A stretch of 8,501 nucleotides of DNA from JANXXV01 sp038200305 (GTDB taxonomy: Bacteria > Acidobacteriota > Terriglobia > Bryobacterales > Bryobacteraceae): contig JBBPYD010000166.1 in assembly GCA_038200305.1 (NCBI GenBank), positions 1-8,501 on the forward strand, given 5' to 3'. How positions within the stretch are numbered: the first letter of the stretch is position 1; every line of letters starts with the position of its first letter. Below are positions 1 through 7,837 of the stretch, in pieces. Position numbers and translations under genes: made by a program. The notes below the pieces were generated by a model that was given only the letters and a program-made list of their open reading frames with translations, ran no database searches and was not told where the DNA came from.

Positions 1-517
1 CGAGTCCCGATTGCAGGGATGCCTGTTTCGCGGTACTGAGCGGAACATAGGGTACGTCGTCGGCTGACGCGAAAATGGTGGTTCCGAGCGCGATCTCATT
101 GGCCTGCCGCCATGTATTATTGGGTTCCCGCTCCACAGGCGCCGCGGCAGGCAACGAGTCGATCTCGACGGAATACCTCGATGGATGTACCGTGCCGGAA
201 GATTCCAGCCGCAGTTCCACCGGAAGATCGTTTGGCGGCGAAAAGGTGCTAAACAGATCGGCGTCGCCGAGGTGCAGCACCTTCTCAATAATCGTGACAG
301 AGCCCTGCGCCAGGCGGACACGGAGCCGCCCGTCAGGTCCGAAAGCATCCGGACTATCTACCGAGAATGCAAAGCTATAGGGAACCCCAGGCGCAAGCCG
401 AGGAGCCGCGATGGCCGCAGTCTCCAGCACGCCTGCCTTGCGGAATACATTCTGTGTGCCGGGCGGGGCGGCCACGACAGACGCCGCCAGCAGAAATAAG
501 AGGCATTGGCGGATCAA
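1..517 (-). CDS. Exported protein with PPC-like motif, N-terminal part (runs off left edge)
   Basis: The reading frame is open from a TTG at 517 to the window edge (172 codons) with no stop. The N-terminus is a clear Sec signal peptide: Arg3, a hydrophobic run at residues 5-16, and a likely cleavage after about Ala17. Residues 20-125 look beta-rich. Residues 129-142 carry an E-x-EPNNT-x-x-QAN motif followed by a short hydrophobic/Gly stretch and SADD, which resembles the opening of bacterial pre-peptidase C-terminal (PPC) domains that occur on secreted proteins. There is no in-frame ATG or GTG between the upstream in-frame stop (572-574) and the signal peptide, so the start is TTG 517 or CTG 529. 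The CTG overlaps the TGA of the TPR gene and sits 4 bases after an AGAAGG, so it would fit translational coupling. The gene begins 8 bases after the TPR gene stop and is probably last or near last in the operon. Enzymatic function cannot be judged because the C-terminus is missing. Confidence 0.82.
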   Translation of the reverse strand, partial: MIRQCLLFLLAASVVAAPPGTQNVFRKAGVLETAAIAAPRLAPGVPYSFAFSVDSPDAFGPDGRLRVRLAQGSVTIIEKVLHLGDADLFSTFSPPNDLPVELRLESSGTVHPSRYSVEIDSLPAAAPVEREPNNTWRQANEIALGTTIFASADDVPYVPLSTAKQASLQSGL

Positions 518-525
518 GGTAGTTA

Positions 526-2829
526 TCAGCTTACCTTCTGCAAGAACTCTCGGATCTTTTGCTCCTCGTCCTTAGCGGGTTGCTTGTGAAGAGCGAGATC
601 CAGTTCCTTTTTCGCCGATGCCTTATCACCCTTTTGCACCAGGGCCATGGCAAGGTGATAGTGGAATGTAGCGCGCTCCGGCTCCTGGTTTATCAATTCC
701 TTGAAGATGGAGATCGCGCTGTCGCTGAGATTCTTCTTGATGTAGATCAAGCCCAGCGTATCGGAAATGTTAGCGTCCCGCGGATACTGTTGCTTAGCCT
801 TCTGCGCCATGGTGAGCGCCTGATCGAGATCGGCTCCAGAATCGGCCAGCATATAAGCCAGGTTGTTCAACGCGACCGGGTGATTCGGCTGAATCTTCAA
901 TATCTGCTCATAGAGCGGCCGGGCCTTTTCCTTTTGCCCGGAGCTATCGGCAATCAAAGCGAGTTCCATATACGAGGCGACGTTGTCCGGCGCCAGATCC
1001 TTCGCCTTGGTGAAGCTGTTGGTGGCGTTAGGTAAATCGCTCAACCGGCGCTGAGTCTCACCGAGTCGAATCCAGATGTCGGCCGAACGGGGATACTTCT
1101 CCAGAGCCTTCTTGTAACTTGCTTCGGCATCCTGGTATTTTTGGGCGCGGACCGAAATGTTTCCCATCGCAACCAGATATTCAGTGCGGTCCGGAGTCTT
1201 GACTAGTTCGTCTCTCAGCAATTTAATGGCGGGATCGTATTGCGCCTGCATCGTATACGTTTCGGTGAGGCCCATCAGGGCGCGCGGATCTTTCGTTTCG
1301 TCGTACATCTTGCGGAAAACATCCTGCGCACCCTTATAGTTCTTTTCGGAAAGATCCAGGGCCGCCATTTGCAGCTTAGCTTCCCAAATTTGAGGGTTTT
1401 GAGCCGAGAAGGCGGCCAATTCCGTCCGGGCCTGCTTCACGTCGTTCATTCCGATCAAACCGCGGGTGCGTATCAGACGTCCTTGCAAATTGCCCGGCTC
1501 ATAGTTCAGAATTTGGCTTGCCATTTGAACTACCTTGACGTACTCCCCCTTCTGCAAAAGGATTTGCGCGAGCGCGATGCGCGGCAGCAGGTAATCGGGT
1601 TTCAACTTAATCGATTCTTCAAATTGAATCCTGGCCTGCTGAACGTTTCCCTTGGACAGTTGGGCGCGGCCCAGGTTGAACCGGACCACCGGGTTATCCG
1701 GCAGACGGCTCACCACGGCCTGCAAATCGTTGATCGCGGATTGCAACTCTTCTTTGGATCCGTTCATCATCTGCAACGAGGCACGAATTGCTAGCGCTTC
1801 GTCGTCTTTCGGATCTTCCTTCAGGATCTGGGCCAGTATCCCGGTTGCCTCAGATTTCCTGTCCTGCAGAACCATAGTTTCGACCATGCGCTTCTCAAAG
1901 AGGTGCTTGTCCTTGTCGTTCTGTTTCTGGCCAGCCTCATACTGCTGCAACGCGAGGTCCAGATCTTTGATACGCAGGAAGAAGTCTCCCACGGCAAGGT
2001 GCGCATTTGGAAACTGTTTGGTGTTATCCGAGACGCGTTTCAGCGTGGCAAGCATTTCCGGCCGCTGCTTCTGCGAATAGTAATAGGCGGCGAGTTGAAG
2101 ATAGTTATTGGCTACCTCCGGATTGTTTTCGACCTTCGACTTCATGATGCGCTCGGCATCGGCCGCGCGATGCTGCCGGCTGTATTCGAGAAACAGCGCA
2201 TCATAGATGCTGCTGAGATGCGGATCCTTCTTGAGCATGGCGTAGGCCAACTTTTCGGCCTCGGCGGCGCGGCCATCGGCCACAAGACTCTGGATATAGA
2301 TCACAGTCAAGTCCGGCTGCAGGGGCTTGATGGCGTTCGCTTTCTCAAAGAAGCCGATCGCATCCTTAGGTTTGTTTTCCGTAAGGGCGATGTATCCGCT
2401 CACACGTTGAAACTCGTAGGACTCCGGATGCCTTTTGGCAAGCCGGTCCCGGAGGCCCTGTAACTCGACGACCAAAGATTTTGGACGCTCGGCAGTTGCA
2501 AGATAGGCGTTTAAGTAAATGTTGATCAGCCGGGTGTAGGCATCGATATTATCGGGCTGCAGTTCGACGGCTCGCTGCAGGTCCCGGGCGGCTTCGATAG
2601 AGCGGGAGAGCTTGATCTCGGTGAGCGCGGATTTGTAATAAGCCTCGCCATAACGCTGATCCTTGCGGAGAGCGTTTTTGTACATGATCAAGGCTTCTTT
2701 ATACTTTGCCTTTTCAAAGTAGCGGTTACCCCGATCGAGGTACTTCTTCTTCGCAACATTCGGATCGGTGTTACAGGCAACCGTAAACCCAAGTACTACC
2801 AGCGAGGAAACGAGCAACCGCTTATTCAT
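526..2829 (-). CDS. TPR-repeat lipoprotein (PrsT-like architecture)
   Basis: The protein has 767 residues. The ATG at 2829 is chosen over the upstream ATG at 2865 because it follows GGTGGTGAT by 3 bases and places a lipoprotein signal directly at the N-terminus: MNKR, a hydrophobic core, then FTVAC with Cys19 as the lipidation site. Thr at -3 is slightly atypical for a lipobox. Asn follows the Cys, so outer-membrane sorting is likely by the E. coli Lol rule. The rest, residues about 24-745, is an almost unbroken solenoid of 34-36-residue TPR helical pairs; I estimate at least 15 units. The last part (about 650-750), with its NNLAYMLA, DTLGLIYIKK and YHLAMALVQKG segments, resembles the C-terminus of the PrsT-type TPR lipoproteins of exopolysaccharide/PEP-CTERM loci, but similar proteins are common in acidobacteria and no exosortase gene is visible here. 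TPR arrays bind other proteins, so an envelope scaffold role is inferred. It lies 68 bases after the propeller gene. Confidence 0.93.
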   Translation of the reverse strand: MNKRLLVSSLVVLGFTVACNTDPNVAKKKYLDRGNRYFEKAKYKEALIMYKNALRKDQRYGEAYYKSALTEIKLSRSIEAARDLQRAVELQPDNIDAYTRLINIYLNAYLATAERPKSLVVELQGLRDRLAKRHPESYEFQRVSGYIALTENKPKDAIGFFEKANAIKPLQPDLTVIYIQSLVADGRAAEAEKLAYAMLKKDPHLSSIYDALFLEYSRQHRAADAERIMKSKVENNPEVANNYLQLAAYYYSQKQRPEMLATLKRVSDNTKQFPNAHLAVGDFFLRIKDLDLALQQYEAGQKQNDKDKHLFEKRMVETMVLQDRKSEATGILAQILKEDPKDDEALAIRASLQMMNGSKEELQSAINDLQAVVSRLPDNPVVRFNLGRAQLSKGNVQQARIQFEESIKLKPDYLLPRIALAQILLQKGEYVKVVQMASQILNYEPGNLQGRLIRTRGLIGMNDVKQARTELAAFSAQNPQIWEAKLQMAALDLSEKNYKGAQDVFRKMYDETKDPRALMGLTETYTMQAQYDPAIKLLRDELVKTPDRTEYLVAMGNISVRAQKYQDAEASYKKALEKYPRSADIWIRLGETQRRLSDLPNATNSFTKAKDLAPDNVASYMELALIADSSGQKEKARPLYEQILKIQPNHPVALNNLAYMLADSGADLDQALTMAQKAKQQYPRDANISDTLGLIYIKKNLSDSAISIFKELINQEPERATFHYHLAMALVQKGDKASAKKELDLALHKQPAKDEEQKIREFLQKVS

Positions 2830-2832
2830 AAG

Positions 2833-2841
2833 ATCACCACC
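2833..2841 (-). promoter_or_regulatory. Ribosome binding site of the TPR lipoprotein gene
   Basis: The minus strand reads GGTGGTGAT, then CTT, then the ATG at 2829. GGTGAT matches the distal part of the extended 16S-complementary sequence AAGGAGGTGATCC. It supports the start at 2829, which also begins the lipoprotein signal. Confidence 0.6.
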
Positions 2842-2897
2842 GTGGTCAACAATACACTTCAACATAAATCAACCGCGGAAGCAATCAGACTTTGCCG

Positions 2898-5800
2898 CTA
2901 GTCAATGGCAATAACAGGGATAACCGGACCCGTCTTTTGACTGTCCACTCCCCCTATCCGCAGGGTGACGGGCAGAGCATCCCCCCGGAGATGGGCGCCG
3001 GGGACTCGTAAGTTAATCTGATACACACCGACAAAACCGGGTGTAAGCCCACTCCAATCTACAATGATACCGGCCTCTTTGATGCGAGGATCGCCAAAAA
3101 ACAGTTCCACCGGATCTGTTACGGCTAACGGGGTGACGGGCGCCGGATTTCCGCTTGTAATACTGCCGCCTTTGGTTACACCGAGGCCGGTGGCGTAAAG
3201 CACCAGAGGCTCGTCGCGTTTGGCCGGAGAGTCTTTCGTTACCGCACTACCGTCCTGATGGAAAACGGCGGCCATCTTCGTATCGGGATTGGCGAACACC
3301 GATGGCGCATACTTCGCTACGGTGATGGTCTGCGCGGTGGAGGCTGCCTTCTTATCGGCAGACCGTACGACCAGGGTGTAGCGGCCTGCAGCGGTTCCGG
3401 GCGGGATCTGGGCATTGATCTGACCGGGCGATGTCATAAACAAGGGCAAGGGCTGGTTATTTATGGTGACGCACGACCCGCCCAATAGATTGGGCAGAGG
3501 CGTGGCGCCGAACATGCCGGGACTCGCCAGGTTCCTGCCAAAGATGGACACAAGGCTGCCGGGGGCGAACGAGGGCACGTAGCTGGAGATGGAGACTACT
3601 CCGTTTGGATTTGAGATAGGCCTGTCAGTGAGATTAGGAGGATCGAGCGTGGTGATGCTCAACCCGCTGGCCGTGATGGCGTAAACCGTGGAGCCGGAAG
3701 CATCCACAGCCATGGTTCGTCCATTGGTGTTGACTCGCGTGGTTCCGACCGAGGTGGACGACGGGCCTTCCAGGGTGGCGGCCGTGCGCAGGGTCTGGCC
3801 GGAGTTCACGTCGACCAACTCCATCAACGAGAGATCGGTTGCCTGGAGCGCCGCATTGGCGTTTGCCCGGACTGGCTGCGAGAACCGCACAAAGGTGTTG
3901 GCGCCGGCGGCTGCCACGGCCGAAACAGGACGGGTTCCAGTTCCCGATGCCGCCGCGCCGACCGGCGTCAGGGCCTGGTTGAGGATGGTTCCATTGGCGA
4001 GAAAATAAGCGCCGCGCGGCCCTGCTGCTACCGGACCATAGAAGCCCTGAATGGGGGTGGGGAACACCTGGCGGCCCTGCACGAATTCATCGGCGAGGGC
4101 ATCGTACAGGTAAACAGATCCGTTTCCGGCGAGAACCATGATGTATTCGCCGTTTGGCGTGGCAGCCATGGTACGCGGGAGCGGAAGGACGGTAGTGCCA
4201 ATCACCGGACTGAGATTGCGCGGCACCGCGTTGTTTCCGACCACCTTCCAAATGGTCCCGTCACTCATGACGACCTGCGGACCGCGCAGACCGGCGGCGA
4301 TGATGGTGGGCGTCACTAGCGGAGTGTTCTGGTTAAACGGAAGGGGCGGAAAGTGGACCCGGTCGACGGCTTGCATCTTATCGAGATCGACGATGCTGAT
4401 GCTCTCGCCCCCGGTGTTCGCTACATATAACGTATTGCCGTCCGGGGCCAGGGCGAGGGACCGGGGGAGCTGTCCGGCTTTGACCGGCGGTAGGAACTGC
4501 TTCTTGCGGGTATCGAAGACCTCAACGCGATTCAGGCCGGAATTTGCAATGTAAAGACGCTGCCGGGTGTTATCCATCACCATGTCGACAAGCGATTCAT
4601 TCACCGACAGACCAACTGGAACCGGAATGAGATCGGCCTTGGCGTCGGCATCGCGGAAATTCTGAAAGACCTGCACGCCGGGCGGAATATTGATCGCCTC
4701 ATTGGACTGAATGAGGAAGGTATGCGACGGAGAGACGGTTCCAGGCACCCGCGCCGTAACAGCCGAAGTGAAGGTGAAATCGAGCTGCGATCCGTTCGCT
4801 GTATTAGTGGTGCGGACCTGGGGCGCCAGGCTTGTAATAGCGGGATTCGTCTGCCCGCCGCCTCCCGGAACGGTTGGAGCGGGAGTAATGACGGGACCGC
4901 CGCCTGCCCCCGGCGGAAAGACGATCACCACTCCACCGCCAATAGCGCCACCGCCGGCGCCCCCAACGCCGCCAATGCCGGTTGGACCCGTGGGCGTGAA
5001 CTGGAGGACCTGGGCGCTGGAAGTCAGGCGGCCGCGTCCATCGTTCTTAACACTCACGCTGGCGGTCCGCTGCGATCCTGTGACACCGCACTGATCGCTC
5101 GACAGCAGCACGACGCTGGAATCGGGATTCGCGATGGGGTTTTGATTAATGGTGGAAACGGGGAGAATGACAAAGCCGGATTCCGACAGCGCGTAGATGG
5201 TGGCGCCGTCCGAGGTGATGATCATCCGTCCGGCAAGATTTTCGGGCAATTGCAGGCCGAGCTTGATCAACAGATTATCCGGATCGCTCACCATCAGTTG
5301 ACTGATATTGGCGCGGGCCGGAGGGTTCTGAAATGGCGTGATGTCGAAGGCGGAATAGATGACCGAGCCGTCGGGCGCAAAGACGCTGCCGCCCTGGTTG
5401 GTCTGCGTGGTGAAATTCGTGGTGGGAGCAAACGGGTAGGGTGAATTCGCCGTGTTCTGCTGGGCCAAAATCTCCAAGGTTTGGGAATCGAAGAGGCTCA
5501 AACCAGTCATAAATCGGGAACCGTCCGCTGCGATGGAGAGAACGCTGGAAACGTTGTTCACCGTCCTGCTGCGGAGAACTGTACCCGATGCGACTTCATA
5601 TAGGAAAGCGGCCCGCGCGGTGGCGTTAGGCAGATTCACACCGGCAATGTAGCGGCCATCGGCACTGGCGATGAGCTGACTCTTCGAGGCGAGGAAAATG
5701 CGTCCGGACACGGGCGGCAGTTGGGGAAGCTGAGGCGCTGGGGGCGTGACAGGGACGGCGCTGAGGCTGCTGGAATCAGTGACAGCGGGATCGAATACGA

Positions 5801-6242
5801 GCAACACGTTTTGGCTGTTCCCCGTTCCACTGCCGATAGTGGAGATGAGAACGCGTTCATCCAGGCCGACCGCGACACCTTCGGGCCGGACAGGCAGGCT
5901 CACTCGGTTCGTTACGGCCTGGGCATCCAGGTCAAGGATGTTGAGCGAAGAATCATCGTACGAGGTCACATACAGAAACTTGTTATTGCGGGAAATGGCG
6001 GCGGATAGGGGCGTCGAGCCGGTCTTTACAGGAGTCAGGAAGCGGCGCTGGGAGATGGAGTAGATCTCTACGCGGCTTTGGCTGGTGTTGACGAGGTATA
6101 AACGGCCCCGGCCTTCATCCAGAACCAGATCCGAGGCTCCGCCGACCAGCGGGACGACGGTTCCGAAGGTGGCTGCAGAGGCGGAGGTAGAGAATGCGAG
6201 GAGAGCCAGACAGGGGGCGAGGATGATGCGGCCTAAGTTCAT
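2898..6242 (-). CDS. Exported double beta-propeller protein with Solibacter C-terminal domain (TIGR03437-like)
   Basis: The protein has 1114 residues. The ATG at 6242 is preferred because it follows a tandem AGGAGAGGAG and starts a typical signal peptide, MNLGR then a hydrophobic core ending ASA before Ala24. An ATG at 6284 overlaps the tolC-like TGA but lacks a ribosome binding site. Residues about 28-370 form a YncE/NHL-like propeller with RLYLVNTSQSRVEIY, FLYVTSYDDSSLNILDLD and DGSVIYSAFD blades. Residues about 375-540 are a BACON/Ig-like stretch (Cys385, TASVSVKNDGRGRL) interrupted by a Gly/Pro-rich linker at about 416-465. Residues about 545-870 are a second propeller that repeats the first one (RLYIANSGLNRVEVFD, TLYVANTGGESISIVDLD). 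Residues about 880-1110 match the C-terminal domain common in Solibacter exported proteins: SFAPGSLVSIFGRNLA, a PGQINAQIPP segment, LVLYATGLG, and the GVYQINLRVP ending. Propellers bind ligands or act as scaffolds; no enzyme active site was recognised. It is secreted or surface-located; the function is unknown. Confidence 0.92.
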   Translation of the reverse strand: MNLGRIILAPCLALLAFSTSASAATFGTVVPLVGGASDLVLDEGRGRLYLVNTSQSRVEIYSISQRRFLTPVKTGSTPLSAAISRNNKFLYVTSYDDSSLNILDLDAQAVTNRVSLPVRPEGVAVGLDERVLISTIGSGTGNSQNVLLVFDPAVTDSSSLSAVPVTPPAPQLPQLPPVSGRIFLASKSQLIASADGRYIAGVNLPNATARAAFLYEVASGTVLRSRTVNNVSSVLSIAADGSRFMTGLSLFDSQTLEILAQQNTANSPYPFAPTTNFTTQTNQGGSVFAPDGSVIYSAFDITPFQNPPARANISQLMVSDPDNLLIKLGLQLPENLAGRMIITSDGATIYALSESGFVILPVSTINQNPIANPDSSVVLLSSDQCGVTGSQRTASVSVKNDGRGRLTSSAQVLQFTPTGPTGIGGVGGAGGGAIGGGVVIVFPPGAGGGPVITPAPTVPGGGGQTNPAITSLAPQVRTTNTANGSQLDFTFTSAVTARVPGTVSPSHTFLIQSNEAINIPPGVQVFQNFRDADAKADLIPVPVGLSVNESLVDMVMDNTRQRLYIANSGLNRVEVFDTRKKQFLPPVKAGQLPRSLALAPDGNTLYVANTGGESISIVDLDKMQAVDRVHFPPLPFNQNTPLVTPTIIAAGLRGPQVVMSDGTIWKVVGNNAVPRNLSPVIGTTVLPLPRTMAATPNGEYIMVLAGNGSVYLYDALADEFVQGRQVFPTPIQGFYGPVAAGPRGAYFLANGTILNQALTPVGAAASGTGTRPVSAVAAAGANTFVRFSQPVRANANAALQATDLSLMELVDVNSGQTLRTAATLEGPSSTSVGTTRVNTNGRTMAVDASGSTVYAITASGLSITTLDPPNLTDRPISNPNGVVSISSYVPSFAPGSLVSIFGRNLASPGMFGATPLPNLLGGSCVTINNQPLPLFMTSPGQINAQIPPGTAAGRYTLVVRSADKKAASTAQTITVAKYAPSVFANPDTKMAAVFHQDGSAVTKDSPAKRDEPLVLYATGLGVTKGGSITSGNPAPVTPLAVTDPVELFFGDPRIKEAGIIVDWSGLTPGFVGVYQINLRVPGAHLRGDALPVTLRIGGVDSQKTGPVIPVIAID

Positions 6243-6245
6243 TAG

Positions 6246-6255
6246 CTCCTCTCCT
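6246..6255 (-). promoter_or_regulatory. Tandem ribosome binding site of the double-propeller gene
   Basis: The minus strand reads AGGAGAGGAG, then CTA, then the ATG at 6242. The outer AGGAG has 8 bases to the start codon and the inner one 3. It is the strongest Shine-Dalgarno sequence in the window and decides the start at 6242 over the ATG at 6284. It lies in the 38-base gap after the tolC-like gene. Confidence 0.75.
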
Positions 6256-6280
6256 GAACCCTTTTGGCTGATAAAAGTTC

Positions 6281-7558
6281 TCATCGGAGGGCCGCCATTA
6301 TGGTTCCCGTCTGTTTCAAGAGAGCGAGTTTGGACTTTTCGAGTACGTTCTGCGCATCGTAGAAGGCTGTCCACTTTTCGGTTTCGAGAGCGCGAAGATC
6401 TTCTACCTGCCGCAGGCTGGCCCGCCCTTCTTCCATTTGGGACAGCAGGATGGAGATCTGCTTGCGCGTGAGGTCGAGGTCCATCTTGGCCATTTCACGG
6501 CTGGTTTGCGCGCGACGGACATCCTGAAAGCTCTTGCGGGTATCCAGGGTAATGCGATCGCGGGTGGACTGGACTTGCAGACGCAACTGACTGATCTCCG
6601 CTTCCGCGCGATATGCCTGGGCCCCGCTTGCGGACCCAGTGAGCAGGGGAAACTGAATAGAGACCCCCAACTGTCCGTTGTTTCGCTGGAAACGGCGGAA
6701 AAAATCTTCGAAATTGTGGCGGGCAAGCATGCTGTATTGCGCTACGAGGTCGAGCGTAGGGAGCCGCGCGGATTTGTAAGAACGGAGTTCAAAGCCTTTG
6801 GCCTGCAATTGGGAAATGAGCCTTTGGACCTCTTTGCTGCTGGCGAGCGCACTTTCGACGGCGTCCTCTTCGGTGGAGGGCGTGGCGGCGGGGCGGACAT
6901 CCCCGTCCATCGGCCGGACACGATCAGCCGGTCCAAATCCAAGAACGAGGGCCAGCGAGGTTTCGCCGTACTCGGTATCCATATCGAGGGCCTCCACGCG
7001 CTGTTTGGCGCGGGCGATATTGAAGTCGGCAATCTCGGCGTCGATTGCGAGTTGTTTCCCTTCCTGCACACGCAGCCGGACGGTTTCGGCGACCTTTGTA
7101 TAACTATCCACCTGACGGTGGGATATGTCGCGGTCCTGGGTGATCCGCAGGACGTCCAGGAAGAGGGCTGCGGTGCGGTACGCGATGTCCTCCCGCTTCG
7201 CGTTTTGATCGATTGAAGCCGTGCGCGTATTTTCCTTGGCCTGAGCGACCAGAAAACGCTGCGGAGCGTTATAGAGGCTCATGATCATTTTGCCCTGGAC
7301 GATGGAGGGGGCCGAGCCATCAATGCTCATGGGATAGCCGGTGCTGTAGGCGAGGCCGCTGCCCGCGACGATCTTGGGGACGAATGGGTCTTTTGCGATC
7401 CGCACGGCCAGACCGGCCTTTTGTTCGTCTATGCGGGACAGCACGATGTCGGGGTTTTGTTTTAAGGCAATTTCGATGGCGTCGGGCAAGGAAAGGGTAT
7501 GGACTTCGGCATGGAGGACGGGAAAGACCGCGAGCAGCAGCAATACTGTGCTTTTCAT
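6281..7558 (-). CDS. TolC-family outer-membrane efflux channel protein
   Basis: The protein has 425 residues, a normal length for the family. A signal peptide (MKSTVLLLLAVFPVLHA) ends before Glu18. Two tandem outer-membrane-efflux-protein repeats follow, about 20-210 and 230-422. The first begins with SLPDAIEIALKQNPDI, the second with the ARLPTLDLVAQYS segment, and each contains long amphipathic helices rich in Ala, Gln, Arg and Leu, as in the TolC coiled-coil barrel. GVSIQFPLLTG (298-308) is the usual second beta-strand and turn before helix three of the second repeat. TolC-type trimers form the outer-membrane exit duct of tripartite efflux pumps or type I secretion systems. The ATG at 7558 is chosen over the ATG three codons earlier (7567) because GGTGAT lies just upstream of it and the signal peptide starts there. 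No periplasmic adaptor, ABC or RND gene is in view, so the substrate is unknown. It is the first gene of the apparent operon; the next gene starts 38 bases after its stop. Confidence 0.93.
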   Translation of the reverse strand: MKSTVLLLLAVFPVLHAEVHTLSLPDAIEIALKQNPDIVLSRIDEQKAGLAVRIAKDPFVPKIVAGSGLAYSTGYPMSIDGSAPSIVQGKMIMSLYNAPQRFLVAQAKENTRTASIDQNAKREDIAYRTAALFLDVLRITQDRDISHRQVDSYTKVAETVRLRVQEGKQLAIDAEIADFNIARAKQRVEALDMDTEYGETSLALVLGFGPADRVRPMDGDVRPAATPSTEEDAVESALASSKEVQRLISQLQAKGFELRSYKSARLPTLDLVAQYSMLARHNFEDFFRRFQRNNGQLGVSIQFPLLTGSASGAQAYRAEAEISQLRLQVQSTRDRITLDTRKSFQDVRRAQTSREMAKMDLDLTRKQISILLSQMEEGRASLRQVEDLRALETEKWTAFYDAQNVLEKSKLALLKQTGTIMAALR

Positions 7559-7559
7559 A

Positions 7560-7565
7560 ATCACC
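7560..7565 (-). promoter_or_regulatory. Probable ribosome binding site of the tolC-like gene
   Basis: The minus strand reads GGTGAT, one T, then the ATG at 7558. It is the same GGTGAT type as in front of the TPR gene. No purine-rich site lies at a suitable distance from the alternative ATG at 7567, which is preceded by a pyrimidine-rich stretch. Confidence 0.45.
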
Positions 7566-7595
7566 ATGGTAGGCCAGTGGGGAGGGCGGGGCGGT

Positions 7596-7718
7596 TTTTG
7601 CGAAACAGAGCGAAATTGGATTTGGTGATGCCGGATATGCGGAATTGCCGAGCAAAGCCAATTTGGGATGTTGCGTGACAGCAGCTGGTTTGAAGACTCG
7701 GGTGTAGGGTGTGATGGA
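7596..7718. repeat. Array unit 1 (nearest the tolC-like gene)
   Basis: This unit is 123 bp. Its A-B segment has the longest spacing (47 bases start to start) and contains CCG-GATATG-CGG, a short inverted repeat. The following conserved segment is slightly diverged from unit 2 (GTGACAGCAGCTGG against GTGACACCCAGCCGG). Confidence 0.8.
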
Positions 7719-7837
7719 TTTTGCGAAACAGAACGAAATTCCGCTCTGGGCGGGTATCGAAATTGCCGAGCAAAGCCAATTTCGGACTGCGTGACACCCA
7801 GCCGGCTTTGAAGGGCTTGGGTGTAGGTGTGACGGAT
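7719..7837. repeat. Array unit 2
   Basis: This unit is 119 bp. Its A-B segment is the shortest (42 bases) and contains CCGC-TCTGG-GCGG, a perfect 4-bp inverted repeat. Motif B is identical to those of units 1 and 3. Confidence 0.8.

Noticed and set aside
75..499. Plus-strand ORFs of 101 and 104 codons near the left edge
   Set aside because: They are shadows of the minus-strand exported protein, which has a clear signal peptide and PPC-like motif.
2830..2897. Possible terminator or hairpin between the propeller and TPR genes (GCGG...CCGC; ACCAC-C-GTGGT)
   Set aside because: The stems are 4-5 bp with bulges or a one-base centre, and no T-run follows. Not enough for a terminator.
4711..5444. 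Plus-strand ORFs of 127 and 240 codons opposite the propeller gene
   Set aside because: They are antisense frames in high-GC sequence, with Pro/Gly-rich composition mirroring the linker and no domain.
6437..7216. Plus-strand ORF of 259 codons opposite the tolC-like gene
   Set aside because: The minus-strand frame is an unmistakable TolC-family protein; this one has no recognisable domain.
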